From: Prinia subflava
Taxonomy: Eukaryota; Chordata; Aves; Passeriformes; Cisticolidae
Length of the DNA: 64,000 nucleotides
Reading direction: 5' to 3'
Assembly: GCF_021018805.1 (NCBI RefSeq)
Contig: NC_086248.1
Coordinates: 54,255,485-54,319,484, forward strand
The notes under the pieces: model-generated
What the model was told of the DNA's origin: nothing
Databases searched by the model: none
Seen by the model: only the letters and a program-made list of their open reading frames with translations
Translations under genes and position numbers: made by a program
Shown here: in pieces, positions 50,033 to 60,600 of the stretch
Numbering within the stretch: position 1 is the first letter of the stretch
How the letters are laid out: each line of letters starts with the position of its first letter

Positions 50033-50266
50033 CCTTGTGAGTGCAGCCTCATTGGAGCCCTAAGTTCTCAATGTGACTTAAATACAGGCTGTTGTTTCTG
50101 CCGCCCCGAATTCTCTGGAGACAAATGTACTGAGTGCAGGTTGGGCTACTGGAATTATCCACATTGTGTGGCTTGTCAGTGCTTCCTGGCTGGGACAGAT
50201 CCACAGAGCTGTGATACAGAGGGGAAGTGCTCATGCATTGATCATTCTGGCCAATGCAGCTGCAAG
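50033..50266 (+). CDS. LAMA2: LAMA2 exon w11: two LE modules, one with an extra cysteine
   Basis: This exon has 78 codons, phase 0 to 0, with donor TGCAAG|GTAGGA. The first LE module runs from CECSLIGALSSQC to RLGYWNYPHC. Its fourth-cysteine region reads NTGCCFC where the family has G-Q-C-x-C, so the module has nine cysteines. The second module opens with CQCFLAGTDPQSC and continues KCSCIDHSGQCSCK. The additional CxC pair in that module is a normal alpha-2 feature (mammals have a similar QTGQCTCK). FLAGTDPQSCD and YWNYPHC agree with alpha-2. Confidence 0.96.
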
Positions 50267-51049
50267 GTAGGACAGTGAAGGTTGTAAACTGATTTTATAA
50301 CTGCTGAGAAGTTTATTTCAGGTATCACTGGCACTTGTCCTTGCTTATTCAAGCAATATATGCAGAACAATCTCCTTGGTTTTTATAGTGCATTTACAAA
50401 CTAATGTGGGAGGAGTCCAACATAAAGAAAGACTGAAGTGTTTATGAGTTGCTTTTTCACATACTGACACTTGCCAGGATAGCATCCTCTTTGGAGGATT
50501 TTTTGCATCCTCTTTTTTCCTCAATTTTTATTTCTTTATGTTCTTACAGAGCGGTTGCCAGTTCATCCCCATAAAACAAATCTTGTTCAGGTTCTAGGCA
50601 CAATAAAAGCAAACACATCAGCAGTGACAGTATGTCACAGTGCTAATTCCAAGTACATTGACTTAGAGGGAGTCAATATTCATCATTTCATGAATAGAAT
50701 TCACTGCAAATAGTATTTGTTCTGAGTAGACTGGATCCAATTCAGGATCACTAAAGCAAAGACTTCTGGCATCATCATCCACAACATTCTTATTTGGAAC
50801 TGTGCTTGGAAGAACAGCATACTTGGGTTGTTTGAGAGTTGGCTGGATTGCTGAGCCTACAGGGCAGTAATTGGTGGTTTGATATGCAGTTGGTAGCCAG
50901 CAAGCAGAGTATCCCAGAGCCAATACCTTCATCAGCGACACAGATAACAGAATTCATGATCATTTGAAAATACTGCTGACTTGAAGGAGGTCGAGGTTGA
51001 CATGCTGAACAGTAGAATTACTGTCTAGAGGGTTCTTGAAAAGCCTGAT

Positions 51050-51665
51050 GACTGGCAAAATAGGAAGGTCATTAATTGGAGTGGAATGACCTCAAGAATC
51101 AGTACAGTTTGGGAGGAAGAAGCCTGAGCGGCAGTCCTGCAGGAAAACACAATATAAACCCAACTGCGTACTCTTATGGTAAATAAGGCAAACTGCCCAC
51201 TGATCTGGATGCAGTGAACACAATGGCCAGTGCAGCTGCAAGGTGGAACATCACAAAGAGCATGGCAAGCAGGGTAAAGGCTTTATCTACTCGGTGCTCT
51301 ACTCTTACTGTAGTCATGCTGGTGAGACTGCACTTGGAAATTATGTCTGGTTTTAGGACTTGATTCAGAAGTGTTGTTGAGAAATTAGAGAGGATCAGAG
51401 AAGAGTCTCACAGGAGATGATGTGTGGGGATGTACTGAGAGAGCTGGACTCTCTCTTAGTCTGAAAAAAGAGGCTAATAAGAGGAAATGCAATTACAGCC
51501 TATTAGCCACTTCAAAGAGTTGTTGAAGGAGACTTTGAAGAACTGTCTAGAAAGAGGCATGGGTAACGTGACCTAGTAATGGTGATAGTTGTGCTTCTAG
51601 GGGGAGGTTTTTAAAAGTGACTCCTAGAGATTCTTTCTGTGGTTTAGATTCATTCTTCTTCTTTA
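51050..51665 (+). repeat. Diverged CR1 LINE fragment
   Basis: Sense-orientation CR1-like sequence. The order of blocks is that of the CR1 ORF2 C-terminal region: AAAGAGCATGGCAAGCAGGG, a CTACTC...CTGGTGAGACTGCACTTGGA block, and GAGAGCTGGACTCTCTCTTAG. It is heavily mutated and edges are uncertain. Confidence 0.65.
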
Positions 51666-51774
51666 GGTCTGTATTGATACAAAGAGATAGTAAGTGGAAG
51701 GATGACTTTAAATAATTGAATTGCCGGGTAATTACTTGTTAAATGGGCAACAGTCACAATTCTGAGTTTCAAGA

Positions 51775-52165
51775 CTCAGAACTGTAGAACAGATTAGGTT
51801 GGAAGTGACCTCTGGAGGTCATCTGCTCCAGCACCTTGTCTGAAAGGCACTGTTGAGGCAACACTTCCAAGGATGGGGAGAAATTTCACAATCTCTTTGT
51901 GCAAACTGCCTGACCACCCTGCCATTTTTCTGGTATATTTGAACAGGAAGCATCATGTTCTATTTCATAAGTAGAAATTCATTTGATGATGACACTGTAA
52001 GAAAACAGGGGTTGACCACATGAACTGTCTGAATAAAACTCATTGCTATTTGCCCTGTTCCAGCCTCTGAAATGCAGAAATGAAAGTATCTCAATTCTTT
52101 CAGCCTCTCTTGATGCATGATAAGCAGCATCCCCTCTTACCATCTCATTGCCCCATTTCTGATTA
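51775..52165 (-). repeat. CR1 LINE fragment (minus strand)
   Basis: AGATTAGGTTGGAAGTGACC, then TGGAGGTCATCTGCTCCAGCA at the left end, is the complement of a CR1 3' end. The body carries weak antisense CR1 similarity (CAAACTGCCTGACCACCCTG; later CAGCCTCTCTTGATGCATGA). It lies next to a second antisense copy. Confidence 0.7.
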
Positions 52166-52174
52166 GGTCTAGCA

Positions 52175-52345
52175 TGTCACAGAATCACAGGGTTGGTCAG
52201 GTTGGAAGGGATCACTGGAGGTCATCTAGTCCAACTCCCCTGCTCAAGTAGCATCACTTCAAGCACATGACTCAGGATTGTGTCGACTGCCATCTCCAGA
52301 AAAGGAGACTCCACAGCTTCTCTGGGTCATCGTTTTTCTTGTAGC
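52175..52345 (-). repeat. CR1 LINE 3' fragment (minus strand)
   Basis: TCACAGAATCACAGGGTTGG, TTGGAAGGGATCACTGGAGG and TCATCTAGTCCAACTCCCCT are the antisense CR1 3' end, less diverged than the neighbouring copy. Confidence 0.85.
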
Positions 52346-53694
52346 TCTTGTAAGCACTAAGTAGAAAAAGTGGGGTTCATGGCATTTTAAAATAGAAGTG
52401 TTTGTTTGTTGATTCTTTTAAGGCTAATAATACAGTTGCTTCTATGTTTCTCTGAGTGCAAATGAATAGTATTTATTTAGCTGATGATTAATGATAAGGA
52501 AGTGCAATTGACATGAAACAAAATTCAAAGCAAGTAAAAATCACCATTTGTGAGAGAAAATGGACAAATAATACTGAATGAAGTAAGCATTTATGTAATT
52601 GAATTTTAGTCTAAGGTTAAATTTAAAGCTAAGGTTGGTAAATCTTTTGTGTAGCTTTTTTTGAAAGAGTTTTACATTGAGGAAACTAGATTTTTATAAA
52701 ATGGTAATCGTTCCCATTTAAACCTGCTACAGCTGCAGAAATGAGCTCTCAAAGGCTCAGGAGCCCCATTGTCGGTCCTGACAAAAAGCAGCAAAATCTA
52801 AGCTAAATACAGTGTACACACGCTTGTTGATAGAAGATGTGGTAATGAGGGTTAAAACTGGTAAATCCTGAGGGCTAATACTGATTTCTTGTATAAGCTT
52901 TGGAAAGTTAATTTTTTTTTAAGTTGGCTTCTTCACACTAGTCTCAAGAGAGAACAAATAAAGGTGTGTGGGGTGAAAAAGTCAACCAGTGCTTTCATAT
53001 TGGTGATTTTTTTCTTTTTAATACCTTGGTCTTAGTATGAAAATGGTTTTAAAAGGCTCTGCATAAATTACTGTGTATCTGCCCCATCTGGAATAGCTTT
53101 TTATTTGGACTAATTGAAAAATGAAAATAAAAGCACTGACATTACAACAGTGAAACATTTCAGCCTTGTTAATACTGTTCAATGATGTGGAAAACAATCA
53201 TGAAGAGAGGAAAGCTTTTCTCTACAGAATTTCCATTAAAATACATTTCTCAGCAAGAACATTTTGTGCTGTACCTTAAATATCTGAACATGTCAATGCT
53301 AATTCCTATTAAACAGAAGGCTTGATTAACATGGGCAATTTCAGAACGACTTATTTTTCTTATCTTATCGATCAGTTATTGAGCATGTCATGCCCAAAGT
53401 GCCAGTTAATTTTTCTGTGCTTACAACTTTCAGTGTGAAGCCAGCATCTATTGCTCAGAGCTACTCAGTGGATACAAATGCAAATGCCTTAATTACATTA
53501 ATTACATATGTTTGCATACACACGTGATAAGAAGCTGGAGAGTTCCTTGAATATTTCCTAAAGCTTATTATTATTTCTTGCTGCACCCTGTTATTATCAT
53601 TACAGTAGGATTTGCTTTTTCTATCGCTACCTTGAAATAAAACTTGGTTGGTTTTTTTTTTCTTTTCCTTTTAAAAATACTCTCTCTCTTGCAG

Positions 53695-53838
53695 GTTAAT
53701 GTGGAAGGTGTCCACTGTGACAGGTGCAAGTCTGGTACATTTGGTCTCTCTGCCAGAAACCCACTTGGCTGCAGCAGTTGCTATTGCTTTGGCCTGACTA
53801 CACAGTGCAGCGAGGCAAGGGGGATGATCCGTGTGTGG
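53695..53838 (+). CDS. LAMA2: LAMA2 exon w12: LE end and first half of the L4-2 split LE
   Basis: This exon has 48 codons, phase 0 to 0, with acceptor CTCTTGCAG and donor GTGTGG|GTGAGT. VNVEGVHCDRCKSGTFGL closes the module of w11, with SARNPLGC giving the last cysteine. CYCFGLTTQC opens the LE module that is interrupted by the second L4 domain, and SEARGMIRVW leads into L4-2. The RVW-VTL junction with w13 reproduces the mammalian R-TWVTL sequence. Confidence 0.97.
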
Positions 53839-56212
53839 GTGAGTAGGAAACTGCTGAGCCATGTAATGCGATAATGTTGTTTCCTGCTGGCATCTTTTAG
53901 TCAGGCACTGAGAGGTAGCTAGAAAATGGCCAAACATTTAAGCAATCACTTCCCTCTTTATGCTCTGAGGAGCAGTGAGAGCGGTGTGTTCCATTAGACA
54001 AGCGAGGTCAAGACATTAAAAGGAAATAAGTAGATAAGAAAATGAGTGATAGGATAGCTGACATCCAGCCAAAGTAAAGCTATTAAACCCTAAGAAAGGG
54101 CAAGCTAGTCATGTGGGGAAATTACGCGGTCTAATGCATTGCAACATAATCCCTGGTACGTGATACACTCTTCACCCAGGTGTATTCAAGGGTCACAGAT
54201 GCTTGTTGTCCAGCATAAATTTCCCATAGTTCAGTTAATCTGTTTATTTTCCTTGTTGGTTTTCTTCTTTTGATGGGTTTTCTTTTATTTTTAAAAAAGA
54301 GCTTATTGAAGCTATATTTAAATTCAAGCACGGAAAGGTATAATCCATCAGAGCAAACAAAGAATTCTACACCTCTTTGTGGAAGAGGGCCTTGAGATCT
54401 ATGCTGGACTGATAAATAAGGCAGACTGGATATCTCCATTTATCTGTACAACAAGCATGAAACACACATTGAGACTGCTGCCATGCCAGCTCCTCAGTTG
54501 CATTCTGGAGGAGAGAGTTCTAATGGAAAATGATTAGTTCTGTCTCCATGTATGGTCACTCATATCTCTGCTCAAAAGAATGCCAGCCATAGAAGGAATG
54601 TCTGCCTAATGCAAATCAGCCAAAGCCCCAGACTAGTCATGTACATCAGTTAGATAAGGATACTTCAGGCTGAAATCAAGTTAATCTCTCTTGCTTAATA
54701 TAATATGGATGGCACTTACTCTCCCCTTCACTGTTCAGTCCTGTAGCACCTCTTTCCCTTCCCAGTGGATGAACTGATTTATTATGATCTGACCCAGTTT
54801 TCCTCATTATTTAACTTTTGCCCATCATATACTGCTAGACTGAAGATGAAAGGCTGTAGAAGGTTGACAAGTTATAAAATTTAATCAAGTTCCATAACAG
54901 CAACAGTTCTGGATAATTGTGCTTTCACCTTTGTGGCAGCACAAAGCAGAAAAAATTTAAACCTCCTGATTATTTTGTTTCTCTTGATCAATTTCCTTTT
55001 GTATTTATGCTCATAGCTAAAGAAGTGTATGTCCGTGTTGCATCTAGTACTTGGTACTCTCATCTGTTTCAGAATTGATACAGAACTGTAAAATGAGACT
55101 GTGCTCTGCCAGCTGCTAGTGGCTATTTTTGATACTCTCAGGTGCTTCAAATGACATTAGACTTGTTTAAACAAGCAAATCCTGTTTTATATGACAATAA
55201 GACACAGCTGATGAATTATCTGAAATTCAAATGTGTTGACCCTTTTCTTGGTATCTAAACTGTTAAACAGTAAAATACAGCTGTAATACAAAATCAGTAA
55301 ATCTCACTTAGGGTTGTCCATGTTAGGAGTGCTTCCATGTCTGATCAGTCCGTAGATACTACTGTAAATGGAAATACTAGGACACTGAAAGTACAGTCCA
55401 GGTTTTGATTGATTCCTCATCACTGACTCCTATCTCATGACCAGTTTATTGATGGTATGACTATTAGCTGCATTTGTTTTCTTTGTCTTCCTCACTCTTT
55501 GGGAAAAAGCAATATTGACACCAGCCCTTTGCATCTGTTCACACATTCCCTGAGATACTTCCATTGGCACAGAATTACTATGACTCTTACTACAGTTTTT
55601 GATCAAAATAATAATTTCACTATAATGCTAATGAGACTTTGTCAACCAGTCTAAGAAAATTACAAGCATATAAGTAGCAACCTTGTATTTTTTTAGTTAA
55701 GCTGAATTTAGAGTTACAGAAACCTTCACTGAAGCCTCACTCTCTGCAAATTGCCTGGAGAAAATTTAGCTTGAATATTGCATAGAAGTATCAAGAGATC
55801 GGGCACTGTGTTTTACAGCTCTGGTGATGTATAACTGGTGGTGAGAACTCTGCTTCTTTGTAAGGTAACATTTCTCACAATCTGAACAGAAGAGGCCTGA
55901 AACTAAAATAGAACTATGAAAATCACTTCAGTAAAATTCATGGAATCACTTGCTGATTAAAGTATTTTAACCAGTGCTGCTACATTCTTTGTTAACATGA
56001 GGACAAGGTGCAAAAGGCTCAAGGGGAAAGTCATTATTAGCACTGTTCATACCTGAAGGAGTAGCAAGACTGCTTTGTGACAAATTGCTCGTGATGTGAA
56101 ATGAAATTACCTAGAAGTAATTTTTTAAAGAGATGAAATTTAAAGACTAACAAACGCTTCGTGGGGAAAAACAGAGTTAATTTTCATCTCTATTTTTTTC
56201 AAATATGCATAG
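53839..56212 (+). other. Intron 12 (2374 nt)
   Basis: Intron from GTGAGT to a T-rich tract ending AAATATGCATAG. It is AT-rich, with no repeat family or gene recognised. Confidence 0.8.
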
Positions 56213-56392
56213 GTGACCTTGAAGCCAGAGCAAATGATTCTGCCACTGGTGGATGAAAGGCTTCAGCGTAGCACTCTTTCAGGGATTGCATTCCAGCCTC
56301 CTGAAATAGTAGCCAACATAGAACAGGTGATGCAGGATCTTCGGTCAGAACCTGTTTACTGGAGACTTCCAGAGCAGTTTGAGGGACGAAAG
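56213..56392 (+). CDS. LAMA2: LAMA2 exon w13: L4-2 domain, N-terminal part
   Basis: This exon has 60 codons, phase 0 to 0, with donor CGAAAG|GTAAAC. It encodes the start of the second L4 domain: VTLKPEQMILPLVDE, a variable stretch SGIAFQPPEIVANIE, and the conserved end RSEPVYWRLPEQFEGRK (W-LP-QFEG is the L4 signature). No cysteines occur. The length and order match mammalian alpha-2. The small intron that follows (706 nt) keeps the L4-2 exons w13-w15 clustered within 1.4 kb. Confidence 0.97.
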
Positions 56393-57098
56393 GTAAACCT
56401 GAAACTCCACTGAATACTGACATAAGTCTCTTTTTTCCTTTTAATCTTATTTTATTATTTTACAGTGCCTTTTTCCCCCTCTCAATAAGCATGTCTTCAC
56501 ACAGTGGATGGTACTTCAAAAGAAAGTAAATGCTATTCCATTATTAAAAATTATTTGCTCTGTTACTATGGAAATTCATAAAGTAACATGAACAATATTT
56601 TACATGTTAATCTCTGTAAATATCTATGTTCTATTTTTCCACTGGATAAATTTTCTCATAAAAATGATATTTGAAAAGTTAAGCTGCACAAATTTAGCAT
56701 AACGCTCTTGCAATTTTTTGTTTCTCTCATTTCTAAGCAAAAAATACCTGATATTTGTAGATTACATTTGAGAAAATGATTGAAAGAACTGCCCATTTCA
56801 ATGTTGTTATGCACCTCTGTGACAATTTATTTTGCACTTTTGATATTTCTTGATGGAACAGCAAGGCACATATAAGGAAATAGATAACACACTGGTTTTA
56901 TTGTAATATAATAACAAATCATTGATGAGTGTTTTTGAACACGGCCCTTGCCCCCAGATAGTTCCACAAGTGCATATTGCTATTTTCTACCATGCACGCA
57001 TTCATCAGGCTGCGCATAGATGCAGAGCACATCTAGCTCCTGCCCAGGAATTTATTTTCAGCTAACTGAAAATGAGATTTCTTTTTGTGCTTTGCTAG
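56393..57098 (+). other. Intron 13 (706 nt)
   Basis: Intron from GTAAAC to GTGCTTTGCTAG. AT-rich; no recognisable element. Confidence 0.9.
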
Positions 57099-57287
57099 CT
57101 GACCGCCTATGGAGGGAAACTGAAATATGCCATCTACTTTGAAGCACGAGAAGAAACAGGTTTTACTACTTACTCTCCACAAGTCATCATAAGAGGTGGG
57201 CCTCCGACAAACACAAGAATTATTGTCCGGCATATGGCTGCCCCTCTGATAGGCCAGCTGACAAGGCATGAGATAGAGATGACAGAG
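57099..57287 (+). CDS. LAMA2: LAMA2 exon w14: L4-2 domain, central part
   Basis: This exon has 63 codons, phase 0 to 0, with donor ACAGAG|GTAACA. It encodes the most conserved part of L4-2: TAYGGKLKYAIYFEAREETG, SPQVIIRGG and RIIVRHMAAPLIGQLTRHEI. These are nearly unchanged from mammalian alpha-2 and are the best evidence that the gene is LAMA2 rather than LAMA1, where this region differs. It is followed by a 95-nt intron. Confidence 0.98.
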
Positions 57288-57382
57288 GTAACATTTCCAT
57301 CTGCTTTTTTTAGCCCAAAACTTAAGCACGTGGTTCTTTTGAATATTGTTAATAGTCTGTCTTTTATGTTTCCATCTTTCAG
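57288..57382 (+). other. Intron 14 (95 nt, very short)
   Basis: GTAACA donor and TTTCCATCTTTCAG acceptor with only 95 nt between them. All other introns here are 0.6-8.3 kb. The phase is 0 on both sides. The intron has no stop-free extension that would suggest retention as coding sequence. Confidence 0.92.
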
Positions 57383-57621
57383 CATGAATGGGAATATTAT
57401 GGTGATGACCAAAGAGGCAGAAACCCTGCACCCTGGGAATATTATCATGGTAACCCAGGTCTCAACAGGACAATGTCTCAGGCAGATTTCACCTGGAAAC
57501 ATTATGGAGATGACTCAAGACCAAGTAGAACTGTGTCCCGGGAAGACTTCATGAATGTGTTGTATGATGTTCATTACATTCTTATCAAGGCGACTCATGG
57601 CAATATCATGAGGCAGAGCAG
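57383..57621 (+). CDS. LAMA2: LAMA2 exon w15: L4-2 domain with triplicated WxYY unit
   Basis: This exon is 239 nt, entering in phase 0 and leaving after two bases of an Arg codon (AG|GTAACT). The C-terminal part is standard L4: RTVSREDFMNVLYDVHYILI, then KATHGN and MRQS. Ahead of it the unit beginning W-(E/K)-(Y/H)-Y occurs three times: 57389-57433 (WEYYGDDQRG, 15 codons), 57434-57493 (WEYYHGNPG, 20 codons) and 57494-57553 (WKHYGDDSRP, 20 codons). Mammalian alpha-2, as I recall it, has one such unit here, so the bird exon is about 35 codons longer. The middle unit adds an NRT sequon. No cysteine is introduced. Confidence 0.95.
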
Positions 57622-60600
57622 GTAACTCTTTCATGCAGTGATCTGAAATAGTGCAGTAGTCAGATAACCTCAAAGACCTCACAGCTAGTCCCAGTAGAAT
57701 TCATGTTCACGACACCAGCTGCAAGCCATTGATGAGAAGAAGGAGCAGAAGGAATTTGCGTTTGGCGTAGTGGAGGACACAGAAGAAGGAGGTTTTATGC
57801 ACTAGACTTAAATCACACTCGGCAAGTGGAATCTCTATTTTCAGGATACTAGAAGAGAAAACACGTATAGGCACACACATTCTGAAACAAACCTAGTGTA
57901 TTTTTTGAATAAAGGTCTACTTTATGAAAACATGATGATGTAATTAAATTTAAATGTTAGCACATGAAGGAATTTTCTCCTGCAAGTAGGAAATTAAATA
58001 TATTAGGGTCGGATTTAACGTCTTCTATTCAATCTATTAATGAATCAGTTATGCAAAGAAATTAAGATGACACTACATTTGTAGCGGACATCAGGCAGCA
58101 ACATGACAGGAACAGTACAAAAATCTCTGCAATCTAAAGGTCAGCTGTAAGATTTACACTGAAAGTAGCAGTCAGCTGAACAAGGAACAACTGCTTAGAT
58201 ATCTGTTCTTCAAAGCAAAGTCTACTGTTTACAACATATCACCGAGTGAACATGATTCAGTAACAATATTCTTGTTGAGAAATGCTATTTCTCTATCTGC
58301 ATGTATAAATAATATGGGCCACAAAGTGAAAAAAAACCAACTTCTTTTACTTCCACCCAACACTAGTAAAGCCTAAGCGTGAAATTCTGGTTAATGGAAT
58401 TCAAGAAAATAGTTATTAAAATGCTCGGAGGATATCAGTGACCATCATCACAGGTTAGAAAATATGACATGTGAGAGAAAATATAAAGAACTAGATATGT
58501 TTAGACACTAGAAATTGCTTTAAGATGCTTAAAATGTTGTCACAGAAAAAAAGGCAAGAATGAGTTCTCTGTTGCCATGGTGGCTAAGTCAAAAAGAAGA
58601 ATGAACTTAAACTTCAGCAGGAAAGATTCACATTAGATATGAAAGATAAACTGCAGGAGGTAGAGAAGTTCTAGAATAGCTTACGTAGACTATTGCATGA
58701 AGTTTTTAATATTTAATTGAAATCAAAATTTATTGGCAAGGGGATGGGAATAATCAGAGATAAACTCCAAAGGTCTCCAGCAGTCCTTTTTATGATTCTG
58801 TCATAGAAATGAAAAGCTAAAATTATTTCGAGGTTTCTAGAGTACAAATAGGTTTTTAAGAGCCTTGCCTTTGGAGTTTGAAGGTGAACAGTAGGGGCAG
58901 ATACCACACAACTTCACAGCACTGTGTGACAGAAAACATATCATTGTTGTTGCTATTGTTTCTCTTTAAAGTATATAATTTACAGAAAAGTATTCATGGA
59001 GCTTGCACTGGCTAGATGCTGAACATAAGTGACAGATGCCATAAGTGTTTAACATTAGTTTAGATTATTTTTGGCATAGTCCATTTAGGATATTGTATTA
59101 CAAGCAAGGGGATTCCCAGGGAAAGAGTTATGAAGGTAACCCCAATGCAATGTGGAAAATTTGAGAAGCATATTCATGTTTCATGTAAGTTTCTCCCTTC
59201 CATCTTAGCAGTACAGATCTTAGTTCAGCCATGGAAGCAAAAATTGAGTACTATCTCAGCTGGAGCATCAAAAAGGAAAGTTATGACAGCAAAGCTGATT
59301 TTGTTCTGAGGTGTGTGTGACTCCTGTGACTGTGCCAAGCCTGCACTGCACCACCATTTTATCAAGGCTACCCAATAGTGAGGCAGTCAGAACAGGGGAA
59401 GACTTTTCAGTTCCCAGGCAGGTTTGCAAGGTGTCACTTAAAGAACCAGAATATATTTTTACAGCATGGCATTTCAGAATGTGACATTTTATGACAGCAG
59501 AGCTTAGCAAACAGTTCATCTGGTCTTTCTGGTAGCTCTCCATCTGAAGTCATAACCTTGCATATAATTCTGTATTTGATTTTTGAAGGCGGTTATGTTA
59601 CAATGGATTTTTATGATCTGTCTAGTTTTAAAGTTAACATTTATCAGATGGCATCTGAGACTTTAGCTAGAATATAGCAGGAATACATTATTATTTTTTC
59701 AAGTTAGAACCTTGAATGATTTCAGTTGAAGTTTTGCGTAAGACTAAAATATAAATTCCCAAAAATGTTTTTAAAGGTTAGTGGAATATTACCTTGCACA
59801 AGAATTGAAGACTTTTATTAAAAATAAGCTGAGACCCTCTAAAGAACAATATTTGTTCTCAAATTTAAACATATGTTTGAATTAAGTGACTTACAATAAA
59901 ACATTTGTTTAAATAGAGTGTGTTGTGCTTTACAAATCAGGGCCCCATTCTAAACTAATAAAGCTTCTCTTTCCGCTTGACTGTGCATAGTAGAAAAAGA
60001 TATATAAAGCTAAAGAATCTGTGGATGGGAGGAGGAAACGATATATATGAAGTCTTTTTATGGGTTTTTTTAGGTTTTAATAGTGCTTTAATTTCAATTG
60101 CAAAGTTTAAAAGCTGCAGGTAGGTGATAAACTACAGGAAAAACACTTTAAAATAAAGTCAAAGTAGCAGCAGCAATTGAGAACATAAAAATAGCTTCAT
60201 TCTAGTGTTAGCACTCTATTAGCTAAACAGTTTAGTAGCAATGCTAATGTTGTTTCTGCTTCCAAGCTGCAGCATTATTAGTGATTTAGAGGTTTCTGTT
60301 CAGAATCCCAACCCAAACATTTTTCTCCTATATTGTTCATTTTGTTGCCCTCATTTTCACATTCAACACTCTAAATGGAAACATTGCTTTTATTAGATTT
60401 TGTTTTGCAACAGGGCTGTGATAATAAATTTCTTGAATTGAAGTATGCTTTCAATTTCACTGCAAATTATTTCAATATTCCCAACAGTGATCAGGTAGCA
60501 GTTGTTTGACTGCTGCCTAAGAGACAGTTTCCAAAAATCAGCCAAGCCTGACCTTCCTTAAGTAACGTTTTCAGACAAACAATAGATGGCTTTGTGGCCC

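Larger units (their letters stand above)
50267..53694 (+). other. Intron 11 (3428 nt), CR1-rich
   Basis: This is the most repeat-dense intron: a diverged sense CR1 at about 51050-51665, and antisense CR1 fragments at about 51775-52165 and 52175-52345. The flanks are AT-rich with nothing recognisable. It ends with a CT-rich tract, CTCTCTCTTGCAG. Confidence 0.85.

Noticed and set aside
51205..51260. An exon-like phrase reading GQCSCKV, resembling the end of exon w11, as if that exon end had been duplicated.
   Set aside because: It is continuous with a diverged sense CR1 (CACAAAGAGCATGGCAAGCAGG and following blocks), has no acceptor upstream, and the similarity covers only about 20 nt. CR1 explains it better.
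57033..57554. Minus-strand frames of 110 and 132 codons, and an alternative + frame of 106 codons over the L4-2 exons.
   Set aside because: They overlap exons w14 and w15, whose L4 translation, splice sites and phases are unambiguous. The other frames cross introns without any motif.
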